DNA of 64,000 nt from Bin18 sp965242795. Lineage in GTDB: Bacteria; Desulfobacterota; Binatia; Bin18. The DNA lies in contig OZ251505.1 of the NCBI GenBank assembly GCA_965242795.1, forward strand, positions 868,001 through 932,000. Direction: 5' to 3'. The notes under the pieces were generated by a model. That model saw only the letters and a list, made by a program, of their open reading frames with translations, did no database searches and was not told where the DNA came from. This document shows, one piece after another, positions 9,102 to 18,201 of the stretch. A program made the position numbers and the translations under genes. Numbering within the stretch: position 1 is the stretch's first letter; each line of letters starts with the position of its first letter.

Positions 9102-9745
9102 GCCGTTCCTCCCTCCAATTGGTCGATGTAGGCGAGCACGTCCTCGAGCGGCAGCACGTCGCCGTATTTGGAACCGATGTCGAACAGATTGGCCTCGTGC
9201 GGCTCCCGGGCTCGGTCGCCGACGCACTCGACCGGCACGATCGGACGAAAGCCGTTCGCCAGCGCGTCCATGACCGTCGCGCGCACGCAGCCGCTGGTCG
9301 TACAGCCGGTCACGATGGCCGTATCCACCGACTGCATGGTCAGCGTCGAAGCGAGATAGGTGCCGAAGAACCCCGACGCGTATTTCTTGGTAATCACCAG
9401 ATCGCCGGGCTCGTGGTGCAGCCGCGGGTCGAGCGCGACCAGGTCGCTGCCGATCACCAGCCGGCGCAGGGCAGGCGCCTTTTCCGGCCACAGTCCGGCG
9501 TCGTCCTGCCGGTGTGCGTCATAGCCGACGACCGTGAAGATGACCGGCACGCGCTTCTTGCGCGCCGCGGCGATGAGAGCGTTGGTCGCCGCGACCTCGG
9601 CGTCCAGATTGCCGGCCAGCGGCGACTGCTCCGGCGCGGTGAACCCGAGCTGAAAATCGACCACGATCACGGCCGGCTTCTTGCCGAAGCCGAGCGTGTG
9701 GCCGAGTTGGGCGCGTGCGTAGATCGTGTGTTTGTCCTGCGACAT
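9098..9745 (-). CDS. Isochorismatase-fold amidohydrolase (N-carbamoylsarcosine amidase-like)
   Basis: This is a cysteine hydrolase of the isochorismatase superfamily, 215 residues. The triad is visible: Asp30 in IVVDFQLGF, Lys120/121 in ITKKYASGFFGT and Cys153 in TGCTTSGCVRAT, a pattern close to N-carbamoylsarcosine amidohydrolases. Those enzymes release ammonia and CO2 from N-carbamoyl amino acids. It sits 36 bases downstream of a hydantoinase gene on the same strand. The pair could therefore convert a hydantoin to an N-carbamoyl amino acid and then to the amino acid. The reaction is inferred from family and context; the exact substrate is unknown. Confidence 0.85.
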   Translation of the reverse strand: MSQDKHTIYARAQLGHTLGFGKKPAVIVVDFQLGFTAPEQSPLAGNLDAEVAATNALIAAARKKRVPVIFTVVGYDAHRQDDAGLWPEKAPALRRLVIGSDLVALDPRLHHEPGDLVITKKYASGFFGTYLASTLTMQSVDTAIVTGCTTSGCVRATVMDALANGFRPIVPVECVGDRAREPHEANLFDIGSKYGDVLPLEDVLAYIDQLEGGTA

Positions 9746-9781
9746 GGTGCGTTCTCCGCCCGGATGAGGGGGCGGTCCGAG

Positions 9782-11197
9782 TTACAGCCCGCGCGCCTGG
9801 ACGACTCCCTCGACGAAACGGCCGTCGGGTTGTTCGGTGACGATCTCGCCATCCTCCATGACCAGCCGGCCGCGCAGAAACGTCTTGACCGGCAGCCCCT
9901 TGACACGCCGGCCTTCCCACAACGAATAGTCGGCGCGCGACCGCATGCGGCCGACGCCCAGCGTGGCTTCCTTATCGGGATCGAAGACCACGATGTCGGC
10001 GTCCGAGCCGACCGCCAGCGCGCCTTTCTTGGGGTACAGGCCATACAGCTTGGCCGCATTCTCGGACAGCACTTTGGCGAGCGTCGGCAGGTCGAGGCGG
10101 CCCTTGTTCACCCCCTCGTCGAACAGCAGCGCCAGGGTATCGGCGACCTGCAGATTGATCCCCACCCGGCAGTCCCAGAAGTCCCCAGAGGTCTTGAAGG
10201 AGGACGAATACGTCAGGCTGTCCGTGCCGACGACGGACAGCGTGCCTTCCTTCAGGCCGCGCCACAGGCGTTCCTTGTCCTTCTCGAAACGGATCGGTGG
10301 CTGGATCTTGGCCTTGCCGGCCATGCCCGCGGCGTCCATTTCGGGTGCGGTGCTGTTGAGGAAGAAGGCGACCGTCTCGCCCACGACGTTGAGCCCTTCG
10401 GCCTGGAGCCGCTTGACGGTCTCGACCGTGTGCGCGGCGCTGATGTGGACCGGATAGATCGGGACGCGGAACTGGTCGGCGATCTGCCCATACGTATAGA
10501 CCTGCACGCTCTCCGCCCACTCCGGGCTGGATTCGGCCCACGCGGTCAGCACGTCGGTACGGCCCGCGGCGCGCAGCCGATCGACCAGGATGCCGCGCAC
10601 GTGCGGGTCTTCGGCGTGAATCTTGGCGAACGTGGGCGGCCCGCAGCGCGCCAACTGTTCGCACGCGGCATGGAAGAACGCCGGCGTTATGCCTTCCGGA
10701 TTCATGCCGAACGCTTCGGCCTGCGCGCCGGCGTAGCCGGTGAAGAACTTGTAGGAGACGCCGCCCTTCTTCGCGACAGCCGGAATCTGGGCGACCTGGT
10801 CCAGCGTATTGACGACGCAGGTCACCTTGAAGTCGCACCAGGAGTGGTCGGTGCCGCACGCCACCGCCTGGTCGAACAGGTCCAGCATGGGTTCCTGACC
10901 GATGAGCGTCGTGGTCGCAATCGTCGTCACGCCGCCGATCAGACAGTCGCGCGTGTCGCGCAGAAAATCTTCTACCATGGCGTCGTCACCGAAGCGGTCG
11001 GAAATGCCGAAGTGCACGTGCGGATCGAACGTCCCCGGAAAGAGGATCATGCCGTCGGCGTCGATCTCGCGCTTGGCGTGGCCGAGCGACGAACGGCTGC
11101 CGACCCCGACGATCTGCTCTCCCTCGATGGCGATCCCGCCGCGGATGACCCCGGTCGGCGTGACGACCAAGCCGTTCTTCAGGACGATGTCATGCGC
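9782..11197 (-). CDS. D-hydantoinase / dihydropyrimidinase family cyclic amidohydrolase
   Basis: This is a binuclear-metal cyclic amidohydrolase (TIM barrel) that opens hydantoin or dihydropyrimidine rings. Evidence includes an N-terminal DIVLKNGLVVTP strand, the metal pair in GTFDPHVHFG, the presumed carbamylated Lys in GVSYKFFTGYAG, the YPVHISAAHTVE histidine segment and a C-terminal DADIVVFDPDKE. Length is 471 residues, normal for the family. The start is GTG at 11197 with AAGGAG six bases upstream; a TTG further upstream is in frame but contains that RBS. It is the first gene of a hydantoinase-amidohydrolase-cyclophilin operon. Confidence 0.88.
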   Translation of the reverse strand, partial: AHDIVLKNGLVVTPTGVIRGGIAIEGEQIVGVGSRSSLGHAKREIDADGMILFPGTFDPHVHFGISDRFGDDAMVEDFLRDTRDCLIGGVTTIATTTLIGQEPMLDLFDQAVACGTDHSWCDFKVTCVVNTLDQVAQIPAVAKKGGVSYKFFTGYAGAQAEAFGMNPEGITPAFFHAACEQLARCGPPTFAKIHAEDPHVRGILVDRLRAAGRTDVLTAWAESSPEWAESVQVYTYGQIADQFRVPIYPVHISAAHTVETVKRLQAEGLNVVGETVAFFLNSTAPEMDAAGMAGKAKIQPPIRFEKDKERLWRGLKEGTLSVVGTDSLTYSSSFKTSGDFWDCRVGINLQVADTLALLFDEGVNKGRLDLPTLAKVLSENAAKLYGLYPKKGALAVGSDADIVVFDPDKEATLGVGRMRSRADYSLWEGRRVKGLPVKTFLRGRLVMEDGEIVTEQPDGRFVEGVVQARGL

Positions 11198-11602
11198 CAC
11201 GGCGGTCTCCTTCAACTTCCGACCCGTTCATCCGTTCATACGAGCCGTCTGGTCCGTGGTCGGGAACGAGTGGCGCGATTATTCGGCCAAATGCCCGGGG
11301 ATGTCAATCAGCCGCCGCCTTTCTTTCCTCCCGGCGTTTTCCTCCGCCCGTAGGGGCACCCCGCCCGTGCACTTGCTAGGGGCGCCTCGCCCGTGCGCTT
11401 GTAGGGGCAACCCCCCGTGGTTGCCCTGGAGCGGGGCAGGCAGGCGCCCTTCGACGAGATCAGGAGCCGCAGGGGCCTGCCCCCACAGAATACACAGACT
11501 GGCGAAACTCAGGCTGCCACCCGACTTCTCCGCTTGGTTTCGGACGGTGATCTTTGTTAGAAGACCGACCCGGGGACGGGCCGATACGAAAAGGAGGAAC
11601 GT
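11198..11602. other. Intergenic region with TAGGGGC repeats
   Basis: This is 405 bases between divergent genes. From about 11351 three tandem-like TAGGGGC units occur, the last forming the hairpin GGGGCAACC...GGTTGCCC at 11403-11425. It then runs to the cyclase gene, whose RBS AAAAGGAGG lies just before ATG 11603. The promoters of both flanking genes must lie here but cannot be assigned. Confidence 0.55.
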
Positions 11603-12541
11603 ATGCCGGTCAACGACGATCTCACCGAAGCGCAGGTGGAAGCATTCTTCACGAGCTTGAGCAACTGGGGGAAATGGGGCGCCACGGACCAACGCGGGGC
11701 GCTGAACTACGTCACCGCGGACAAGATCGCGCGCGCCGCGGCCGAGGTCCACGACGGCGTTTCCGTATCGCTGTCGTTGCCCCTGGCGACGCACCACGCC
11801 GCGGACAACCCCACACCGGTGATGCACCTGATGATGAAGACCGGCGCCCCGGGCGAGGAGAGTTTGGTGCCGCTGCCGTACAGTGCCGACTATTTCGCCA
11901 TTGCGCCGCACGGAGTCGCGAACACCCACATCGACGCCCTGTGCCACGTGTTCCACCACGACAAGATGTACAACGGCTACCCGTCCTCCGACGTGACCGC
12001 GCAGGGCGCGCTCAACGGCGCCATCGACGCCATCAAGGAGGGCATCGTTTCGCGCGGGGTCCTGATCGACGTTCCCGCCCTGAAGAACCGCGAGTATCTG
12101 GAGCCGGGCGAGGCCATTTCCCCCGCGGACCTGGAGGCCGCGGAACGGGCCGGCGGCTTCACGGTCGAGGAAGGTGACGTGCTGTTCGTGCGCACCGGCC
12201 GCCACGTGCGGCAGAAAGCGCAGGGCCGTTGGGACGCGCTGCAAGACGGCTTGGCCGGACTGGGCGCGGCGTGCCTGCCCTGGATCCACGAGCGCAAGAT
12301 CGCGGTGCTCGGCTGCGACGGCGTGAGCGACGTGGTGCCGAGCGGCTACGACACCCTCATCATGCCGATCCACTCGTGCACGCTGGTGGCGATGGGCATC
12401 CACCTGCTCGACAACTGCATGTTGGACGACCTGAGTGCGGCCTGCGCCGAGCGCACACGCTGGACGTTCCTGCTGACCGTGGCGCCGCTGGTGCTGATGA
12501 AGGGCACGGCCTCGCCGGTCAACCCGATCGCCGTATTCTGA
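11603..12541 (+). CDS. Cyclase family protein (kynurenine-formamidase-like metal hydrolase)
   Basis: This is a metal-dependent hydrolase of the cyclase family, 312 residues. The family metal motif HxGTHxDxxxHF appears as HGVANTHIDALCHVF near residues 98-112. Further conserved parts are GVLIDVPAL, EEGDVLFVRTGR and the C-terminal HSCTLVAMGIHLLDNC. Members hydrolyse formamides or cyclic esters such as N-formylkynurenine; the substrate here is unknown. The RBS AAGGAGGAACGT is ideal. It is followed 43 bases later by an alpha/beta hydrolase on the same strand, suggesting one degradative operon. Confidence 0.87.
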   Translation: MPVNDDLTEAQVEAFFTSLSNWGKWGATDQRGALNYVTADKIARAAAEVHDGVSVSLSLPLATHHAADNPTPVMHLMMKTGAPGEESLVPLPYSADYFAIAPHGVANTHIDALCHVFHHDKMYNGYPSSDVTAQGALNGAIDAIKEGIVSRGVLIDVPALKNREYLEPGEAISPADLEAAERAGGFTVEEGDVLFVRTGRHVRQKAQGRWDALQDGLAGLGAACLPWIHERKIAVLGCDGVSDVVPSGYDTLIMPIHSCTLVAMGIHLLDNCMLDDLSAACAERTRWTFLLTVAPLVLMKGTASPVNPIAVF

Positions 12542-12584
12542 TCCCGCCGCACGCGAGCGTCTCGACTTCAGAGGTGAAATCCAC

Positions 12585-13367
12585 ATGGCATTCGTCGAAA
12601 TAGACGGGCTGCGCATCCGCTATCGCAGCGTGGGAGACGTGGCCGCGGGCACGGGGCACAACCTGCTCTATGTGCACGGCACCGGCTGCGACGGCCGGGT
12701 GTGGGAGCGGCACATGCGGGCAATGGCGGCCCGGCATACGCCGGTCGCTATCGATCTGCCCGGCCACGGCGGCTCCGGCGGCCTCGGGTTTCGGGGCGTC
12801 GTCGATTACACGCACTCCGCGGTGCAGTTGGCCGACCGGCTCGGCTGGCAACGCTTCGTCATCGCCGGCCATTCGCTGGGTGGCGGCATCGCGCTGGCCG
12901 CGGCCGTCTATCACCCCGACCGCCTGGCCGGCCTGCTGCTCATCGACACCGGTGCGCGGCTGCGCGTCGATCCGAACGTACTGGAGAATTCGCGCCGGTT
13001 AGCCGCGGGCTTGGAAGGAATACCGATAGACCCGCGCCTAGGCTTCGCACGGAGGACGCCGCAGGAATTGGTCGATCGTCTGAATGCGCTGAGTGCCGAA
13101 ACCGATCCCCGGGTAACGTACCGGGACTGGCTCGCGGACGACAGCTTCGACTTCATGAGTCGCGTGGGTGGCATCGAGATCCCGGCGCTCGCGGTGTGCG
13201 GCGACGAGGACTACTTCACGCCGGTGAAATACGCCGAATACTTCCGCGACCGAATGCCGAACTGCCGGCTGGAAGTGATCCCTCACGCCGGCCACTGGAC
13301 GTACGAAGAACAGCCCGACACGTTCGACCGCATCGTCGGGGATTACCTGGGGACGCTGTCTGGTTGA
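12585..13367 (+). CDS. Alpha/beta hydrolase
   Basis: This is a cytoplasmic alpha/beta-hydrolase-fold enzyme of 260 residues. The oxyanion-hole strand LLYVHGTGCDGRVW, the nucleophile elbow GHSLGGG (Ser97), the acidic residue in CGDEDYFTPVKYAE and the catalytic His in IPHAGHWTYEEQP are all present. It resembles small esterases and C-C bond hydrolases of ring-cleavage pathways. Position 43 bases downstream of a cyclase-family hydrolase suggests a joint role in degrading an amide or ester. It converges with the cyclophilin gene at 13465. Confidence 0.87.
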   Translation: MAFVEIDGLRIRYRSVGDVAAGTGHNLLYVHGTGCDGRVWERHMRAMAARHTPVAIDLPGHGGSGGLGFRGVVDYTHSAVQLADRLGWQRFVIAGHSLGGGIALAAAVYHPDRLAGLLLIDTGARLRVDPNVLENSRRLAAGLEGIPIDPRLGFARRTPQELVDRLNALSAETDPRVTYRDWLADDSFDFMSRVGGIEIPALAVCGDEDYFTPVKYAEYFRDRMPNCRLEVIPHAGHWTYEEQPDTFDRIVGDYLGTLSG

Positions 13368-13417
13368 GGCAGAGTACCGATTACCACGCCCCGGGGACAT
13401 CATAATATTTTCTAAGG

Positions 13418-13446
13418 GTCTCGCGCCCCTTTGAGACGCGTTTTCG
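13418..13446. terminator. Possible weak terminator between convergent genes
   Basis: The stem GTCTC/GAGAC (13418-13422 with 13433-13437) is followed by GCGTTTTCGG and lies between the convergent alpha/beta hydrolase and cyclophilin genes. The stem is only five pairs and the T-run only four, so this is a weak candidate. Confidence 0.25.
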
Positions 13447-13464
13447 GTAACCGTTTCCCCGGTC

Positions 13465-14010
13465 TCAATCGAGCTGTCCGCAGTCGGCAATCGCGATGCG
13501 CTGGCGGGTGCGACCGCTCTGGCTGCCCTGCGCCTCCATCGCGCGCACGACGTCCATGCCGTCGGTCACGCGGCCGAACACGACGTGCTTGCCGTCCAGC
13601 CACGGGGTCCGGGCGGTGGTGATGAAGAACTGCGAGCCGTTCGTGCCCGGACCGGCGTTCGCCATGCTGAGCAGGCCCGGTTCGGTATGTTTGATGTCGA
13701 AGTTCTCGTCGGCGAACTTGGCGCCGTAGATCGACTCGCCGCCCGTGCCGTTACCGGCGGTGAAGTCGCCGCCCTGACACATGAAGTCGGGGATGACGCG
13801 GTGGAAGGTCGAGCCCTTGTAGTGCAAGGGTTTGGCGGATCGGCCGGCGCCCTTTTCGCCGGTGCACAAGGCGCGAAAATTCTCCGCGGTCTTGGGCACC
13901 ACGTCGGCGTGCAGTTCGAAGACGATACGGCCCGCGGCATCGTCACCGATGGTGACGTCGAAATACACGCGAGGGTTGGGAGTCTCGCTCGGTGGAGTCT
14001 GAGTGCTCAT
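13465..14010 (-). CDS. Cyclophilin-type peptidyl-prolyl cis-trans isomerase, cytoplasmic
   Basis: This is a second cyclophilin with 181 residues and no signal peptide, so it is probably cytoplasmic. It resembles eukaryotic-type cyclophilins: VYFDVTIGDD, GRIVFELHADVVPKTAENF, FHRVIPDFMCQGGDFT, the active-site region ending NAGPGTNGSQFFITT, and LDGKHVVFGRVTDGMDVV. ATG 14010 has AAGGAG five bases upstream; the open frame extends 14 residues further without an RBS. It differs clearly from the exported cyclophilin at 8481. Confidence 0.92.
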   Translation of the reverse strand: MSTQTPPSETPNPRVYFDVTIGDDAAGRIVFELHADVVPKTAENFRALCTGEKGAGRSAKPLHYKGSTFHRVIPDFMCQGGDFTAGNGTGGESIYGAKFADENFDIKHTEPGLLSMANAGPGTNGSQFFITTARTPWLDGKHVVFGRVTDGMDVVRAMEAQGSQSGRTRQRIAIADCGQLD

Positions 14011-14227
14011 GGTCTCCTTCTTTCTTTTTGTCCGAGGCGCTTTTTCCGGCAAAGGGGCGCGCCGCGTAGCCTATAGAATTCGGCGCGCAGCGGCTAGGCG
14101 CGCCTTTTCGAAGGGAAACCTTGTGTGGCGCGGGATGAGCGTGGCAAGATGACCGCCCGAAACCGGCGCCGCTCCGAGATCGTCCGTGACGCGCCGCTAT
14201 TGCACATAAAAGAGATAGGGGACTGAC

Positions 14228-15694
14228 ATGCCGGATGGAACCCAGCCCGAGAGAAATGACGACGTGGCCTATGCCAGCGCCCGCGACCTCGCCGCCAGGA
14301 TTCGGCACAAGGACGTGTCGAGCCGCGAGGCGCTCGATTGCTTTCTGGCGCGGGTCGAGAAGCTGGACGCCGGCATCAACAGCGTCGTGACCATCGACGC
14401 CGAACGCGCCCGGCGCGAAGCCGCCGCGGCCGACGCCGCGTTGGCGCGGGGAGAACGCCACGGACCGCTGCACGGCGTACCGATGACGATCAAGGATTCG
14501 TTCCAGACCAAGGGAATGCGGACCACCTCGGGCGCCCCGGAACTGAAGGACTTCGTTCCAGAGGAAGACGCGTGGCCGGTCGCGCGGCTGCGCGAGGCCG
14601 GCGCGGTCATCTTCGGCAAGACCAATCTGCCACTGTATGCCGGCGACCTGCAAAGCCACAACGCAATTTTCGGGACGACCAACAATCCGTTCGACCCGGC
14701 CCGCACGCCCGGCGGCTCGTCGGGGGGTTCGGCCGCGGCGCTGGCCTGCGGCTTCACCCCGCTGGAGTTGGGCAGCGACATCGGCGGCTCGATCCGCCTG
14801 CCGGCGCACATGTCGGGCGTCGTCGGCCACAAGCCCAGCTACGGCATCGTGCCGGCGCACGGGCAGATTCCGGGCCCGCCGGGCACGCTGACGCTGGCCG
14901 ACTTGGCCGTGGCCGGCCCCATGGCGCGCAACGTCGGCGACCTCGAATTGGGGCTCGACATCATGGCCGGCCCGAACCGCTGGGAGCGGCCGGCGTGGCG
15001 CCTGGAACTGCCCGGGCCGCGCGGGACCAAACTGCGCGACTATCGAATCGCGGCCTGGCTGGACGATGCCGCCTGTCCGGTCGATACCGGCGTGCGCGAC
15101 TTGCTCGAAGCCGCCGCGGCCACGCTCAGTGCCGAGGGGGCCGCGGTCGATACCGACGCGCGCCCGGACTTCGGCCTCGAAAAAGTCGCGGCGACGTTCA
15201 TGGGGCTGCTGCAGTCCGCGCTGTCCGGCGGGGTGTCGCGCGACAAGATCGAGGAATACGCCGCCTCGCACGGCGATACGCCGACCGACCGCACGCGGCG
15301 CCTATTCGCCATGCGCCACCGCGAATGGTTGAGCCTGAACGAACGCCGCATGCAAATGCGTAAACGCTGGGAGGAGTTCTTCGCGCACTGGGACGTGGCC
15401 CTGCTGCCGGTCATGCCGTGCGCGGCCATTCGCCACGACCACTCCGAGCCGCAGGCCGCGCGGGTCGCCACCATCGGCGGACAGCCGCGTCCGTATTGGG
15501 ACCTCGTGACCTGGATGGCTCCCGCGGGGGCGTGTCTGTTGCCCGCGACCGTCGTACCGGTCGGACGACTCGACGACGGACTGCCGGTCGGCATCCAGAT
15601 CGTGGGGCCGTATCTCGAAGACCGCACGACGCTGCACGTCGCCAAGCTACTCTCGGATCTCGTGGGCGGCTGCCCGCGGCCCGCCGGCTTCTAG
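14228..15694 (+). CDS. Amidase (amidase-signature family)
   Basis: This is an amidase-signature hydrolase of 488 residues that splits carboxylic amides to acid and ammonia or amine. The Ser-cis-Ser-Lys triad is visible: Lys89 in GVPMTIKDSF, the cis-serine in TPGGSSGGSAAA (residues 160-171) and the nucleophile Ser188 in GSDIGGSIRLPA. The C-terminal LPVGIQIVGPYLEDRT is also typical. GatA is unlikely because no gatB or gatC is near. It is followed 38 bases later by an SDR gene on the same strand. The substrate is unknown. Confidence 0.9.
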   Translation: MPDGTQPERNDDVAYASARDLAARIRHKDVSSREALDCFLARVEKLDAGINSVVTIDAERARREAAAADAALARGERHGPLHGVPMTIKDSFQTKGMRTTSGAPELKDFVPEEDAWPVARLREAGAVIFGKTNLPLYAGDLQSHNAIFGTTNNPFDPARTPGGSSGGSAAALACGFTPLELGSDIGGSIRLPAHMSGVVGHKPSYGIVPAHGQIPGPPGTLTLADLAVAGPMARNVGDLELGLDIMAGPNRWERPAWRLELPGPRGTKLRDYRIAAWLDDAACPVDTGVRDLLEAAAATLSAEGAAVDTDARPDFGLEKVAATFMGLLQSALSGGVSRDKIEEYAASHGDTPTDRTRRLFAMRHREWLSLNERRMQMRKRWEEFFAHWDVALLPVMPCAAIRHDHSEPQAARVATIGGQPRPYWDLVTWMAPAGACLLPATVVPVGRLDDGLPVGIQIVGPYLEDRTTLHVAKLLSDLVGGCPRPAGF

Positions 15695-15732
15695 TGCGCT
15701 TTCAGTATGCCCGAAACGGAAAGGGGAACGGT

Positions 15733-16554
15733 ATGGCGCAACTCAACGGAAAAGTCGCCTTGGTGACCGGCGGGGCACGCGGGATCGGCAGGGGTGTCGC
15801 GCTCGCCTTGGCACACGCCGGCGCGGACGTCGCGGTGTCCGATATCGAGACGCTGTCCAGTGCGGCCCAGCAGTACGGCGACGCCGCGGTCGGCGGGTTC
15901 ACCCAGGCCCAACAGACCGCGCAGGAGATGCGCGGTCTCGGCCGCCGCGCGGTCGCGATTCAGGCCGACGTGACCGACAAGGCCGACACGCTCCGCATGG
16001 TCGAGGAGACCGTGGCCGGGCTGGGCGGCCTGGACATCCTGGTCTGCAACGCCGGCGTAGTCAACATGGCCAAGGTCGAAGAGATGTCCGAGGAAGCCTG
16101 GGACATCACCTTCGCGGTCAATACCAAAGGCGTCTTCCTGTCGTGTCAGGCGGCGATTCCCGCACTCAAGCGGCGCGGCGGGGGAACGATCGTCACCATC
16201 GCGTCGGTCGCCGGCAAGAACGGATTCGGCGGCCTCGCCCACTATTGCGCGTCGAAGTTCGCGGTCGTCGGGTTCACCAACTCGCTGGCCAAGGAGCTGG
16301 CGCAGGTCAACATCCGCGTCAACGCGATCTGCCCCGGCATCCTGCGCACGCAGATGTGGGAGTATCTGGCCGCCTCGCTCAAACAGCCGGACGAGTCCAA
16401 GGAAGACGCGTGGCAGCGCTGGGTCCGAAACGTCATTCCGCAAGGCCGGCCGCAGACGCCGGACGACATCGGACGATTGGCCGTCTATCTGGCCTCGGCC
16501 GAAAACGTGACCGGCCAAGCCATCAACGTGGACGGTGGGATGGAGATGCACTGA
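15733..16554 (+). CDS. SDR family NAD(P)-dependent oxidoreductase
   Basis: This is a classical short-chain dehydrogenase of 273 residues with all key parts: cofactor loop TGGARGIGRG (residues 12-21), NAG at 106-108, catalytic Ser158, Tyr171 and Lys175 (HYCASK), and the C-terminal TGQAINVDGGMEMH. It oxidises or reduces an alcohol or ketone whose identity cannot be read. The start at 15733 has AAAGGGGAACGGT before it; the frame is open further upstream inside the amidase, but that part has no SDR similarity. Probably co-transcribed with the amidase. Confidence 0.92.
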   Translation: MAQLNGKVALVTGGARGIGRGVALALAHAGADVAVSDIETLSSAAQQYGDAAVGGFTQAQQTAQEMRGLGRRAVAIQADVTDKADTLRMVEETVAGLGGLDILVCNAGVVNMAKVEEMSEEAWDITFAVNTKGVFLSCQAAIPALKRRGGGTIVTIASVAGKNGFGGLAHYCASKFAVVGFTNSLAKELAQVNIRVNAICPGILRTQMWEYLAASLKQPDESKEDAWQRWVRNVIPQGRPQTPDDIGRLAVYLASAENVTGQAINVDGGMEMH

Positions 16555-16565
16555 CCGCGGTGCGC

Positions 16566-17522
16566 TCAGCGTCCCTTGAAGAACGGCAGCTTGAACCCCG
16601 CCGGCCGGGGCGGCGCCGCGGGCGCGGCCGGCATGCCGCTCTGCCGCACCCCGAGCACGTCCGACAAGTTCGGCCAGATGTCGGATTCGACCCGTTTGAA
16701 GAAATCGGACGCCAGGAAATCCCCGCCGAGCACCGACATGGTGTCGTGGGCGTAGAGTTCGTGCATCCAGGCGTCGAACGGCAGCAGCGAGAGGAACGAG
16801 AAGGTCTTCAGTTTGTGGGCCAGGTCGAGCATGCCGAGGCTGACCTTGTTGGCGACGAAATAGGCGGACGGGCGGCCGTGCAGCCGTTTGTTGATCTCCG
16901 AAATTTTCATGTACATGCTGAGGGCGGTTTTCCAACTGACGTTGTCTTCTTCCAGCAGAATGAGGTTGACGTCGCTGATGGCCGCCGGCGCCAGACTCAG
17001 CGTCTCCAGGCCGGGCGGGGCGTCGAAGATCAGGTAATCGACGTCGAGCGACGTCGCGGCGAACTCCTGCAACCGCCGAAGCTGTTCCACGGTGTCTTCG
17101 AGGGGGAGCCGGCGAGACGCCAGCCACTCCAGGTGATCCTCGTCTTTCGAAAACGGCAGGATGCACAGCCCCTTCAGGCCGGGATAGGAGGCGAAGCCGG
17201 GTTTCTCCGGGTCGGCCGCCGCTTCCGGGCTGCCGCCGGGCGCGGCGTTGGCCGACGTGAAGTGCGCCTGGAGTTCGACGAACGGCGAGGGCTGGTCGTC
17301 GTTCCCGGCTTGGAAGGAGAGAAAGTCGCCCAGGGAAACCGGGGCGCGGTCGAGGTCGTTCTGATACCGGAACGCGAGCAGGGTCAGGCCGCGGGTCGAA
17401 AAGTCCAGGTCGATGAGCAGCACGTTCGCGTCCGTCCGGCGGGGGATACAGCGTCCCAGGCTGGTCGCCAACAGCGTCTTGCCGACGCCGCCCTTCCCGC
17501 TGCACAACGTCAGGGTTTTCAC
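16566..17522 (-). CDS. Orphan MinD/ParA-type P-loop ATPase
   Basis: This is a 318-residue deviant-Walker-A ATPase: SGKGGVGKTLLATSLG (residues 8-23), LLIDLDFSTRG as the A' motif and DVDYLIFDAPPGLETLS as Walker B. The middle part (about residues 70-130) carries an insertion with ANAAPGGSPEAAADPEKP. The Pro-rich C-terminus ends KLPFFKGR and lacks a clear MinD membrane helix. No parB, minC or flagellar gene is next to it, and the window has its own minD at 57185. Its partner is unknown. The start is GTG with GGAGAAG upstream. A good promoter lies about 300 bases upstream. Confidence 0.82.
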   Translation of the reverse strand: MKTLTLCSGKGGVGKTLLATSLGRCIPRRTDANVLLIDLDFSTRGLTLLAFRYQNDLDRAPVSLGDFLSFQAGNDDQPSPFVELQAHFTSANAAPGGSPEAAADPEKPGFASYPGLKGLCILPFSKDEDHLEWLASRRLPLEDTVEQLRRLQEFAATSLDVDYLIFDAPPGLETLSLAPAAISDVNLILLEEDNVSWKTALSMYMKISEINKRLHGRPSAYFVANKVSLGMLDLAHKLKTFSFLSLLPFDAWMHELYAHDTMSVLGGDFLASDFFKRVESDIWPNLSDVLGVRQSGMPAAPAAPPRPAGFKLPFFKGR

Positions 17523-18201
17523 GAGTCTTCTCCGTTTCGTCGCGGGCGCACCGTCCGACTGCCGGAACCGTGGCCGTCAGGATGGCACTGCGCCTATCCC
17601 AATTGTCCGTTGGAGTCCAGAGCTTCCGCTGCGGGCACTGTTCGCGTTCGGACGAAGACGACCGGCGGGGGAACGCGGCGCCGCCCGGAAGCCCGATACC
17701 GTTGCTTGCGATACGTAGGAGAGGAGGGAGAAGGGGGACGAAGCGGGTGGGGGAGGTCGCTTCGCCCCCCTGCGGGGGACACTGGAAGGCTGAGGATCAA
17801 TCGGTGTCTTCAATGAAGGCGAAAATAATACGAAAATCGAATTGTGTCAAGTACCGGTACTGATCTTGGCGTCCTGGCTTGGAATGGGAACGACGACCGG
17901 AGAGGACTGCATGGAATCTCGAGGGCAGACTGAGATACACCCCGTCAACCGGGGTGGTTTCAATCGAGCCGGTCTTTGTTGTGCGAGTCGTTCGCCTCGA
18001 AACGGCGCGTCCCTTCTGGCAAGCAAGAAACCCCATGCGCGAGGTTGGCGCTGCACGTCGGGCGATGCCGAACGCCTGATGCCGAGTGCGCGCGGATGAA
18101 ACGGTCTTTGGGAAGCCTCCCTTGGGAGCAAGCTGGACATGCAGCAAGCGGACGAGCCGAACCCGATGTTCTCCCCCTTCGACATTCGGCGGGCGCCCCG
18201 G
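17523..18201. other. Low-coding region upstream of the ATPase gene
   Basis: No convincing gene is seen here apart from the candidate promoter at 17822-17850. Short open frames on both strands lack a usable RBS and recognisable sequence. The stretch 17821-17850 is markedly AT-rich against the local GC background. Confidence 0.5.
17822..17850 (-). promoter_or_regulatory. Candidate sigma-70 promoter for the orphan ATPase gene
   Basis: On the minus strand a perfect TTGACA (17850-17845) is followed after 17 bases by TATTTT (17827-17822); TATTAT at 14-base spacing is the alternative. The ten-base palindrome GTACCGGTAC (17851-17860) touches the -35 box and could be an operator. Transcription would give a leader of about 290 bases before GTG 17522. 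Confidence 0.5.
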
